Shown: piece by piece, positions 26,006 through 33,027 of the stretch | How the letters are laid out: every line of letters begins with the position of its first letter | Position numbering within the stretch: position 1 is the stretch's first letter | DNA from: Burkholderiales bacterium | Lineage (GTDB): Bacteria > Pseudomonadota > Gammaproteobacteria > Burkholderiales > Burkholderiaceae_C | Reading direction: 5' to 3' | NCBI GenBank assembly: GCA_025350505.1 | Contig: JANXXS010000174.1 | Location: forward strand, 1-37,204 | Length of the DNA: 37,204 bases | The notes under the pieces: generated by a model | What the model was told of the DNA's origin: nothing | The model's database searches: none | Seen by the model: only the letters and a program-made list of their open reading frames with translations | Position numbers and translations under genes: made by a program

Positions 26006-27886
26006 TCAGTCGCCGTCGTCGTCGGCGCGCCGCGGCGCGTCGGGTGCGGGCGAGGCCGCGGCGGGGCGCTTGCGCGGCGGGGCGAGATCGGCGATGCCGT
26101 CGAGCGCGCCGCGATCGATGCCGCCCGGCGCGGCGTTCGGCGCCGCCGGGTCGAGCAGCATCCCGGAGTCGGTCAGCGTGCCGGAGCTGCTCGGCGTGGC
26201 GCCACCGCTCAACGTGGCCTGGCCGGTGAGAGCGCCCTGCCCGCTGGCCGCCGCGTCGAGCCGCTTCTGGCGTCGCTTGAGCATGCGCATGTCGAAGCAG
26301 TCCGGCGTGCCCGGCAATCGCTTGGCCAACTCGCGCAGCTCGGCGCGCTGCACCTTCTGCGACGCCGTCAGCGGCAGGGCATCGACGAAGGCGACGTAGC
26401 CGGGCGCCTTGAAATACGCCAGCCGCGCCAGCGCATGACGCACCACGCTCGCGGCGATCTTCTCGGGCGTCGGCAGGTTGGCGGCCTTGCGCAGGACGAT
26501 GCAGGCGAGCACCTCGTCGCCGCGCGTCGGGTCGGGCGTGGGCGCGACGCCGCTCGCAGCCACCGCCGGGTGCTCGTTGAGGACGCTCTCGACCTCGACC
26601 GCCGAGATGTTCTCGCCGCTGCGCCGGATCACGTTCTTGCGCCGGTCGACGAAATGGAAGTCGCCCTCGGCGCTCTTGCGCACGACGTCGCCGGTGTGGA
26701 ACCAGCCGCCGGCCCATGCCTCCTCGGTCGCTGCCTCGTCCTTCAGGTAACCGATGAAGAAGTCGGCACGCGGATCGTCGCCTGCGGCGCGCACCAGCAA
26801 CTCGCCGGGCATGTCGACACCGACGTCGACACCCTTCTCGTCGACGATGCGCGTCTCGACGAAAGGTTCGGCGCGGCCGAAGCAGCGCGTGCCGACATGG
26901 CGTGGCTCGCGGTTGGCCATGATGCAGGCGGCGGCGCCGGTCTCGGTCATCGCCCAGGCCTCCAGCAGAGGCAGGCCGAAGCGCGTCTCGAAAGGCTCGT
27001 GATGGCGCGGGTCGACGCCAGCGCCGAAGCCGAAGCGCAGCTCGTGCACGCGATCGCCCTTGCCCGGCGGCGCCGCGAGCAGCATCGCCGGCATCACGCC
27101 GAGGTAGTGCGCCACCGTCGCGCCGCTCTCGCGCACGCTCTGCCACCAGGTCTTCGGATGAAAGCGGTCGAGCTGCACGATCGTGCCGCCGGAGAGGATC
27201 GCGGCCATCGACGAGAACGCCAGCGCGTTCATGTGGCTGAGCGGCAGCGGCGTGATGAATCGATCGGCATCGGGCAGCACCGTCGCCAGGTCGCCGAGCC
27301 CGAGGTACCACTCGCCGGCGCGCAGGAAGTAGCCGTTGGCGAGCCGGCAACCTTTCGGCCGCCCGGTCGTGCCCGACGTGTAGAGCAGCGCGCACTCGGT
27401 GTCGCGGCCGATCGGCCTGGGCGGCGTGCGCGGCATCGCGCGCGGCGAAGGAATCTGGCCCGAGACCTCGGGCCGGATCGTCTCGAGCTGCACGTTCGCT
27501 TCGACCGCGGCAGCGCGCAGGCCGCCTTCGCTGCCCGGCTGCACGACGGCGAGCGTGATGCCGCTGTGGCTGATGAGGTAGGTCCACTCCGTCGTGCGCA
27601 GCTCGGCGTTGATCGGCACGACGCTGATGCCGAGCGCGTTGAGCGCCAGCCAGTGCGTGAAGAAGGCGGGCCGGTTCTCGAGCAGCAGGCCGACGCGATG
27701 GCCGTGGCTGTAGCCAGCCGCCGCATAGGCCTTGCGCAGCCGCTCGACCTCGGCAGCGACCTCGCGCCAGGTGCGCGGCCCGGCCTCGATGCCGTAGATC
27801 GTTGCGGTGACCGACTCGACGTACAGGAAGGCGGCGGCGCCGCGACGCGCGGCGACCTGTTTGAAAGCTTCGTAGACAGTGCTCAA
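26006..27886 (-). CDS. AMP-dependent acyl-CoA synthetase/ligase with low-complexity C-terminal tail
   Basis: 626 aa ANL-family enzyme predicted to activate a carboxylic acid to acyl-AMP and acyl-CoA. The P-loop YTSGTTGRPKG is at 169-179; EAWAMTETGA, GWFHTGDVV, DRRKNVIRRSGENIS and the catalytic-Lys segment TASQKVQR are all present, so it should be active. From about residue 540 an ~85-residue Ala/Gly/Pro/Ser-rich, acidic-ended tail extends beyond the usual family end. It starts with TTG at 27886 (no nearby in-frame ATG); the ribosome site is weak. First gene of the ligase - thiolase-like - DUF35-SDR operon, divergent from the hsdM chimera with 91 bp between. Confidence 0.9.
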   Translation of the reverse strand: MSTVYEAFKQVAARRGAAAFLYVESVTATIYGIEAGPRTWREVAAEVERLRKAYAAAGYSHGHRVGLLLENRPAFFTHWLALNALGISVVPINAELRTTEWTYLISHSGITLAVVQPGSEGGLRAAAVEANVQLETIRPEVSGQIPSPRAMPRTPPRPIGRDTECALLYTSGTTGRPKGCRLANGYFLRAGEWYLGLGDLATVLPDADRFITPLPLSHMNALAFSSMAAILSGGTIVQLDRFHPKTWWQSVRESGATVAHYLGVMPAMLLAAPPGKGDRVHELRFGFGAGVDPRHHEPFETRFGLPLLEAWAMTETGAAACIMANREPRHVGTRCFGRAEPFVETRIVDEKGVDVGVDMPGELLVRAAGDDPRADFFIGYLKDEAATEEAWAGGWFHTGDVVRKSAEGDFHFVDRRKNVIRRSGENISAVEVESVLNEHPAVAASGVAPTPDPTRGDEVLACIVLRKAANLPTPEKIAASVVRHALARLAYFKAPGYVAFVDALPLTASQKVQRAELRELAKRLPGTPDCFDMRMLKRRQKRLDAAASGQGALTGQATLSGGATPSSSGTLTDSGMLLDPAAPNAAPGGIDRGALDGIADLAPPRKRPAAASPAPDAPRRADDDGD

Positions 27887-27977
27887 GATGGGGGCGGGAC
27901 GGTGTCCATGGGGACCATTCTGGACCGCCGCGGCAGGTGCTCTTGGTTACAGTCGGAGAGACCTGTCAGAAGTTCAC

Positions 27978-29324
27978 ATGATCGAAGACATCCGCAAGAC
28001 GCTCTGGGCCACCGCCGACAAGCTGCGCGCCAACATGGACGCGGCCGAGTACAAGCACCTGGTGCTCGGCCTGATCTTCGTCAAGTACATCTCCGACACC
28101 TTCCAGGCCAAGCGCGCCGAGCTGACGGCTCGCTTTGCCGACCCGGCCGACGAGTATTTCCTCGACGGCAGCACACCCGAAACCTTGGCCACCGAGCTCG
28201 AAGACCGCGACTACTACCGCGAGGTGAACGTCTTCTGGGTGCCCGAAGCGGCGCGCTGGGAGCAGCTCCGCGCCGCCGCCAAGCAGACCGACATCGGCAA
28301 GCGCATCGACGAGGCGCTCTCGGTCATCGAAGCCGAGAACCCGAAACTCAAGGGCATTCTCGACAAGCGCTTCGCCCGCGCGCAGCTGCCCGACGGCAAG
28401 CTCGGCGAGCTGGTGGACCTGGTGTCGACCATCGGCTTCGGCGCCTCGGCCCGCGAGGCCCGCGACGTGCTCGGCGTGGTCTATGAATACTTCCTCGGCA
28501 TGTTCGCCAGCGCCGAGGGCAAGCGCGGCGGCCAGTTCTACACGCCGCGCAGCATCGTCAAGACGCTGGTGGCCGTGCTGGCGCCACACCACGGCAAGGT
28601 CTACGACCCGTGCTGCGGCAGCGGCGGCATGTTCGTGCAGAGCGAGGAGTTCATCGAGGCGCACGGCGGCAAGTTGGGCGACGTGGCCATCTTCGGCCAG
28701 GAGGCCAATCCCACCACCTGGCGCCTGGCGGCGATGAACCTGGCCATCCGCGGCATCGACTTCAACCTCGGCCGCGAGCCGGCCGACAGCTTCACCAAGG
28801 ACCAGTTTCCCGACCTGCGCGCGGACTTCGTGCTCGCCAACCCGCCGTTTAGAAAGGGCGACACCGTTGGCGCAGATCGCGCCGGCCGAAACATCAAGCC
28901 CGAGTACGTGGTTCAGAACGGTGATGTTCTTTTCTCGTGGTCTGGCAGTCGCGAAGTCGAAGTCTGGTGTGGCGGCGAAGGTGCCTTGAATCAGCACCTG
29001 TTCAAGGTGACCTCCGAGTCGGTGCCGAAGTGGTTTTGTCTCCGTTGGACGAGACACCATCTACCGCACTTCCGGCGGATTGCGGCTAGCAAGGCAACGA
29101 CGATGGGTCACATCCAGCGAGTCCATCTGACCGAGTCGAAGGTGCTGGTTCCATCCACCAAGTTGCTCAGCGAAATGGATGCCTGCTTCGCGCCGCTGTT
29201 GGCACGAACCATCGAGAACGAAATGCAGGCACAGACCCTCGCCACCCTCCGCGACACCCTCCTCCCCCGCCTGATCTCCGGCCAACTCCGCCTGCCCGAA
29301 GCCGAAGCGCTCGCCCCCGGCTGA
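27978..29324 (+). CDS. HsdM-HsdS deletion chimera (type I restriction-modification)
   Basis: 448 aa in one frame. Residues 1-291 are the N-terminal part of a type I DNA methyltransferase: helical HsdM_N, the GGQFYTPRSIV segment (184-194), SAM motif DPCCGSGGM (210-218) and catalytic ANPPF (287-291). At residue 292 the sequence switches to the second target-recognition domain and C-terminus of a specificity subunit: KGDTVGADR, GDVLFSWSGS (315-324), GALNQHLFKV, KATTMGHIQR and the terminal LRDTLLPRLISGQLRL. The rest of HsdM (about 200 aa by family length) and the first half of HsdS are missing. An in-frame deletion of roughly 1.2 kb or more is the simplest explanation, with the junction near 28850. 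Start chosen at ATG 27978 (AGAAG 5 bp upstream). Methylation is doubtful because the C-terminal helices that join subunits are lost. Confidence 0.88.
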   Translation: MIEDIRKTLWATADKLRANMDAAEYKHLVLGLIFVKYISDTFQAKRAELTARFADPADEYFLDGSTPETLATELEDRDYYREVNVFWVPEAARWEQLRAAAKQTDIGKRIDEALSVIEAENPKLKGILDKRFARAQLPDGKLGELVDLVSTIGFGASAREARDVLGVVYEYFLGMFASAEGKRGGQFYTPRSIVKTLVAVLAPHHGKVYDPCCGSGGMFVQSEEFIEAHGGKLGDVAIFGQEANPTTWRLAAMNLAIRGIDFNLGREPADSFTKDQFPDLRADFVLANPPFRKGDTVGADRAGRNIKPEYVVQNGDVLFSWSGSREVEVWCGGEGALNQHLFKVTSESVPKWFCLRWTRHHLPHFRRIAASKATTMGHIQRVHLTESKVLVPSTKLLSEMDACFAPLLARTIENEMQAQTLATLRDTLLPRLISGQLRLPEAEALAPG

Positions 29325-29361
29325 CCGCTTCCGAAAGCCGGCTTTCAAAGCCCCGCTTTCA

Positions 29362-29379
29362 ATTAAAGAGTGCTTTAAT
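29362..29379. promoter_or_regulatory. Palindromic operator candidate upstream of the Fic gene
   Basis: ATTAAAG-AGTG-CTTTAAT, a perfect 7-bp inverted repeat with a 4-bp spacer, in the only AT-rich patch of this intergenic region, 34 bp before the Fic start. TTTAAT can serve as a -10 hexamer. Three GCTTTCA copies (about 29341, 29355 and 29403) surround it. The Fic protein's C-terminal winged-helix-like domain makes autoregulation plausible (inference). Confidence 0.5.
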
Positions 29380-29413
29380 AGCCGCCTTGGCCATTCAAGC
29401 CGGCTTTCACACG

Positions 29414-30559
29414 ATGCGCAGCACGGGCACCTATGTCACCGCGACCACGCTCGGTGAAGCGGTGCGGGCCTTCGTGCCGCGTGCGTTGCCGCCGGCGCGC
29501 CCGGCCTTGGCCGCCGAGTCGTTCGCCGAAGCCAACCGCAGCGCCGAGCTCGCGCTCGCCCGCCTCTCGGGCGTCTCCGGGCTGGTGCCTTCGGTCGACT
29601 GGCTGCTCTACAGCGCCGTGCGCAAGGAGGCGCTGCTCACCTCGCAGATCGAAGGCACGCAGGCCACGCTCGCCGACCTGTTCGACGACGAAGCGGGCCT
29701 CGCCTTGAGCAACGCCGACGACGTGGCCGAGGTCACCAACTACCTGCGGGCCTTTCGCCGGGTGCGCGCCGAGCTGCACAAGCCGCGCGGCCTGCCGATC
29801 AGCGTGCGCCTGCTGCGCGATGCGCATCGGCTGTTGCTCGACGGTGTGCGCGGCGCGGGCACGCAGCCGGGCGAGCTGCGTCGCTCGCAGAACTGGATCG
29901 GCGGCAGCCGCCCGGGCAAAGCGGCCTTCGTGCCGCCACCGCCGGAAAAGGTGCCGGCCCTGCTGGCCGATCTCGAACGGTTCATCCACGACAAGGCGCC
30001 CACGTTGCCGAGCCTCGTGCGCGTCGCGCTCGTGCATGCACAGTTCGAAACGATCCACCCGTTCCTCGACGGCAACGGCCGCATCGGCCGCCTGCTCATC
30101 GCCGCGCTGCTCGAAGACTGGGGCCTGCTGCCCGAGCCGCTGCTCTACCTGAGCGGTTACCTCAAACAGCACCAGGCCGAGTACTACCGCCGGCTTTCCA
30201 ACGTGCGCACGGAAGGCGACTGGGAAGGCTGGCTCGGCTTCTTCCTGGAAGGCGTCCAGTCGGCGGCCGGTGAGGCGGAGCGTGGCATCGTGGCGGTGGC
30301 CAGCCTCGTCTCTGCCGACCGCCGCCGCCTGTTAGCCGCGCCCAAGGCCGGCGCCGTGAGCCTGCGCCTCTTCGAGCAGCTGCCGATGATGCCGCGCTTC
30401 ACCATCGAGCAGATGCGCCAGAAGCTCGACACGACCTTTCCCACGGCGACGGCGGCGGTGAAGCTGCTGGAAGACTTGGGGCTCGTGACCGAGCTCACGG
30501 GGCAGAAGATGAACCGCAGCTTCAGCTACGCCGCCTACGTCGACTTGCTGGCACGCTGA
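29414..30559 (+). CDS. Fic family protein (AMPylase-like) with inhibitory motif and C-terminal winged helix
   Basis: 381 aa. Fic_N domain carrying the class II inhibitory motif TSQIEG (76-81; Glu80 would block the ATP site), then the complete Fic active site HPFLDGNGRIGR (215-226), and the NWIGG and FVPPPPEKV segments common to this family. The last ~70 residues (FTIEQMRQKLDTTFPTATAA, then LLEDLGLV) look like a winged-helix DNA-binding domain. Predicted to transfer AMP from ATP to hydroxyl side chains of a target protein, held inactive by its own motif. ATG 29414 is chosen over TTG 29387. It lies between the hsdM-hsdS chimera and the hsdR remnant, a common position for Fic in type I loci, and is the only intact gene there. 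Confidence 0.92.
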   Translation: MRSTGTYVTATTLGEAVRAFVPRALPPARPALAAESFAEANRSAELALARLSGVSGLVPSVDWLLYSAVRKEALLTSQIEGTQATLADLFDDEAGLALSNADDVAEVTNYLRAFRRVRAELHKPRGLPISVRLLRDAHRLLLDGVRGAGTQPGELRRSQNWIGGSRPGKAAFVPPPPEKVPALLADLERFIHDKAPTLPSLVRVALVHAQFETIHPFLDGNGRIGRLLIAALLEDWGLLPEPLLYLSGYLKQHQAEYYRRLSNVRTEGDWEGWLGFFLEGVQSAAGEAERGIVAVASLVSADRRRLLAAPKAGAVSLRLFEQLPMMPRFTIEQMRQKLDTTFPTATAAVKLLEDLGLVTELTGQKMNRSFSYAAYVDLLAR

Positions 30560-30562
30560 CGC

Positions 30563-31191
30563 ATGACCGAAGACCAGCTCGAGTCGTCTCTGAAGAGGTC
30601 GTCGACATCTTCGATGCAGTGGGGCTCGACAAGCCCAACATCGGCATCCTCGACGACGCCTTCCTCGCCGAGGTGCGAAACCTGCCCGAGCGCAACCTGG
30701 CCGTCGAGTTGCTGGAGCGGTTGCTCCACGACGAGATCAAGTCACGATTCGCAAGCAACGTGGTCCAGAACAAGAAGTTCTCGGACATGCTGACCGACGT
30801 GGTACAGCGCTACCAGAACCGTTCCATCGAAGCCGCGCAGGTGATGGAAGAGCTGGTGCAGATGGCGAAGAAGTTTCGCGAAGCGGCGGCACGCGGCGAA
30901 AAGCTCGGCCTGAACGAAGACGAAGTTCGCTTCTACGACGCGCTGGCCGAGAACGAGTCGGCAGTGCGCGAGCTGACCGACGAGACGCTCAAGAAGATCG
31001 CCCACGAGCTCGCCGAGAACCTGCGCAAGAACCTCACCGTGGATTGGTCAGCCCGCGAGAGCGTGCAGGCGCGGCTGCGGCTGATGGTCAAGCGCATCCT
31101 TCGCAAATACAAGTACCCGCCCGACCAGCAGGATGCGGCCGTCGAGCTGGTGTTGAAGCAGGCAAAGGCGCTCGGAGAGGCATGGGCCTGA
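30563..31191 (+). pseudogene. hsdR: HsdR remnant: start codon region joined out of frame to the C-terminal domain
   Basis: ATG at 30563 begins MTEDQLES, which looks like the start of type I restriction endonuclease subunits. About 8 codons later the frame leaves HsdR-like sequence. From about 30589 another frame reads SEEVVDIFDAVGLDKPNIG and continues for about 200 residues to LVLKQAKALGEAWA, the HsdR C-terminal domain that docks on the methyltransferase. The nuclease and helicase motor domains (most of a ~1000-residue protein) are absent. If translated, the fragment could start at GTG 30619 (190 aa). I read this as an internal out-of-frame deletion of about 2 kb or more. It follows Fic by 3 bp and is convergent with the dioxygenase beta gene (7 bp). 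Confidence 0.85.
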
Positions 31192-31198
31192 GCGCGGC

Positions 31199-31681
31199 CT
31201 AGATGAAGAGCTGCACGGCCGGCAACGCGGCGTCGCTGTTGATGAGGTCGACGCGCTTTTGCCGGATTCGCAGTGCGCCGCCGTCGGCGACGACGAGGCG
31301 ATGCCAGCAGACGCCGACGAAGGCGTTCGTCTCGTCGGCCTGCGACTCGGTGTACTGGAAGACGGTGCGCACCAGGTGCTCGTCGGCCCGGCCCGCGACC
31401 GGAGGTTCGACGGTCGGCGTCTGCAGCAGATGGAGGCTCCGCGTCGGCGGCTGCTGCGAGAAGGCGCGTGGGCTCTTCAGCCGCTCGATGCGCAGCTCGC
31501 GCAGCAGCTTGTCTTCGTAGAGATGCGAAGTGTGATCCAGGCCCTCGGGCTGCATCGGTACCAGCGGCACCCAGTAGATCGCGTCGTCGGTGAAGAGCGC
31601 GTTCCATTCCTCGTAGCGCTTCTCGTCGAGCAGGCGCGCCTCGTGGACCACGAAGTCGATCAATGCCCGTTCGTTGGCCAT
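31199..31681 (-). CDS. Ring-hydroxylating dioxygenase, beta (small) subunit
   Basis: 160 aa, NTF2-like fold typical of the structural beta subunit in alpha3beta3 Rieske dioxygenases. Family features are the N-terminal FVVHEARLLDEKRYEEW, LFTDDAIYWVPL, RRAFSQ-like RAFSQQPPTRS and the terminal RIRQKRVDLINSD. It has no catalytic residues of its own. ATG 31681 is 8 bp after the alpha-subunit stop, and the ribosome site is weak, so coupling to alpha translation is likely. Last gene of the minus-strand operon. Confidence 0.93.
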   Translation of the reverse strand: MANERALIDFVVHEARLLDEKRYEEWNALFTDDAIYWVPLVPMQPEGLDHTSHLYEDKLLRELRIERLKSPRAFSQQPPTRSLHLLQTPTVEPPVAGRADEHLVRTVFQYTESQADETNAFVGVCWHRLVVADGGALRIRQKRVDLINSDAALPAVQLFI

Positions 31682-31689
31682 GGTTGAGC

Positions 31690-33006
31690 TCACATCGACA
31701 ATGTCATGTACCTGGCCCATGCGCGGTACTGGTTGCGCATCGAGATCTCGCTCGTGCCGACGGTCGTCAGGTCCTTCTCGCCGAGTTCGTCGGCGTCGAA
31801 GTTGCGATGCAGGCTGACCCACGGGTTGCCGCTCGCGTGCAGGCCGGCCTGGATGCCGCGATAGGCCTGCAGGTCGTCGTGGCCGACGATGGAGAACGGC
31901 GAGTTGATGAGGCGGCTGTACATCGCCGTACGCTGCAGCATCTCGGGCGGCGCACCGGCCAGGCGGAAGGTCCAGCTTTCTATGATCGTCTTGTCGACGG
32001 CGATCGGCTTGACGACGCGAATCGCCTGGATCGCGCCCTTGATCGTCAGGTTCGGGTAGTAGACGGTGTTGTGCCGGGCCAGGCCGAGGATCTGCGCCGT
32101 GCGCTCCTTGCCATGGGCCGCCTTCATGGCGGCATCGTAGGCCGGGATCGCCGAATACTTGCTGTGGATCGAGAAGTGCACGCCCGAGAAACTGTGCCCG
32201 TTGTCGAAGACGCGCACACCCATGTCCTCGAAAAATTGGTAGGAGGACATGAACGGCGTGAACTGCTCGATCGCCATCGGCTTGGGTTGGTCGGCGGGCT
32301 TGTCGAGCCACATCCGCTTGGCCGTGCCGGCCGAGGACTCGTGCACGACCATCGGGTGCATGCTGTCGTTGAGGTTCTCGACAAATAATTTCCAATTGCA
32401 TGGGTGCATGAAGCGGAGGCACCCGCCGGCGATCTCGAGCCGGCCTTCGGGCGAGCGGTCGGCCATGTTGTCGATCGAGCTCAGCGACTCGCCGAAGTAG
32501 TCTTCGAAGCCGGGGCCGACGTCGTTGATCTTGACGAAGATGAAGCCGCGGTACAGGCGCACGTTCTTCACCGTCGCCAGGCCCCGCGCCGACTCGCACT
32601 CGTGCAGCGCCGTGCCGTCGTAGCCGTTCTTCAGCGGGATGTTGAGCAGCGAGCCGTCGGTGCGGAAGGTCCATGCGTGGTACGGGCAACGGAAGTGCCT
32701 GCCCGTGTTGCCGCAGGGCGCGCTGACCAGCCGCGAGCCCTTGTGCGCACAGCGGTTCATGAGCACGCGGACCGAGTCGTCCTGGTGGCGCACGACGATG
32801 AGCGGCTGGCCGGCGATCTCGGCGCGGAGGTAGTCGCCGGCGTTCGGCAGCTGCGAATCGTGGCCGACGTAGTTCCAGGTGCTGGCGAAGAAGTGTTCCT
32901 GTTCGAGCGCGAACAGCTCTTCGTCGATGTAGAGGTCGCGGTGCACGCAGTCGGGTTGCACCAGCGCGGCGATGGCGGTGGGGTCGAAGCGGGTCGTGGT
33001 GGGCAT
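31690..33006 (-). CDS. Ring-hydroxylating dioxygenase, alpha (catalytic) subunit
   Basis: 438 aa. The Rieske [2Fe-2S] domain has CAH (Cys86/His88) and CPYH (Cys107/His110). The mononuclear iron site has ENLNDSMHPMVVH (210-222: Asn211, Asp214 bridging, His217 and His222). All key residues are present, so it should hydroxylate an aromatic or related substrate with electrons from a reductase and ferredoxin that are not encoded here. Substrate unknown; the group resembles aromatic-acid (benzoate/anthranilate-like) dioxygenases. It lies 21 bp after iorB in the same operon, which hints that arylpyruvate or aryl-acid breakdown feeds it (inference). Confidence 0.93.
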   Translation of the reverse strand: MPTTTRFDPTAIAALVQPDCVHRDLYIDEELFALEQEHFFASTWNYVGHDSQLPNAGDYLRAEIAGQPLIVVRHQDDSVRVLMNRCAHKGSRLVSAPCGNTGRHFRCPYHAWTFRTDGSLLNIPLKNGYDGTALHECESARGLATVKNVRLYRGFIFVKINDVGPGFEDYFGESLSSIDNMADRSPEGRLEIAGGCLRFMHPCNWKLFVENLNDSMHPMVVHESSAGTAKRMWLDKPADQPKPMAIEQFTPFMSSYQFFEDMGVRVFDNGHSFSGVHFSIHSKYSAIPAYDAAMKAAHGKERTAQILGLARHNTVYYPNLTIKGAIQAIRVVKPIAVDKTIIESWTFRLAGAPPEMLQRTAMYSRLINSPFSIVGHDDLQAYRGIQAGLHASGNPWVSLHRNFDADELGEKDLTTVGTSEISMRNQYRAWARYMTLSM

Positions 33007-33027
33007 GGTCGATCGCGGCCTTGGGGC

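Noticed and set aside
27879-27977. Upstream extension of the HsdM frame.
   Set aside because: The 33 extra residues are not HsdM-like, overlap the divergent ligase start and lack a ribosome site; MIEDIRKTLW is the normal start.
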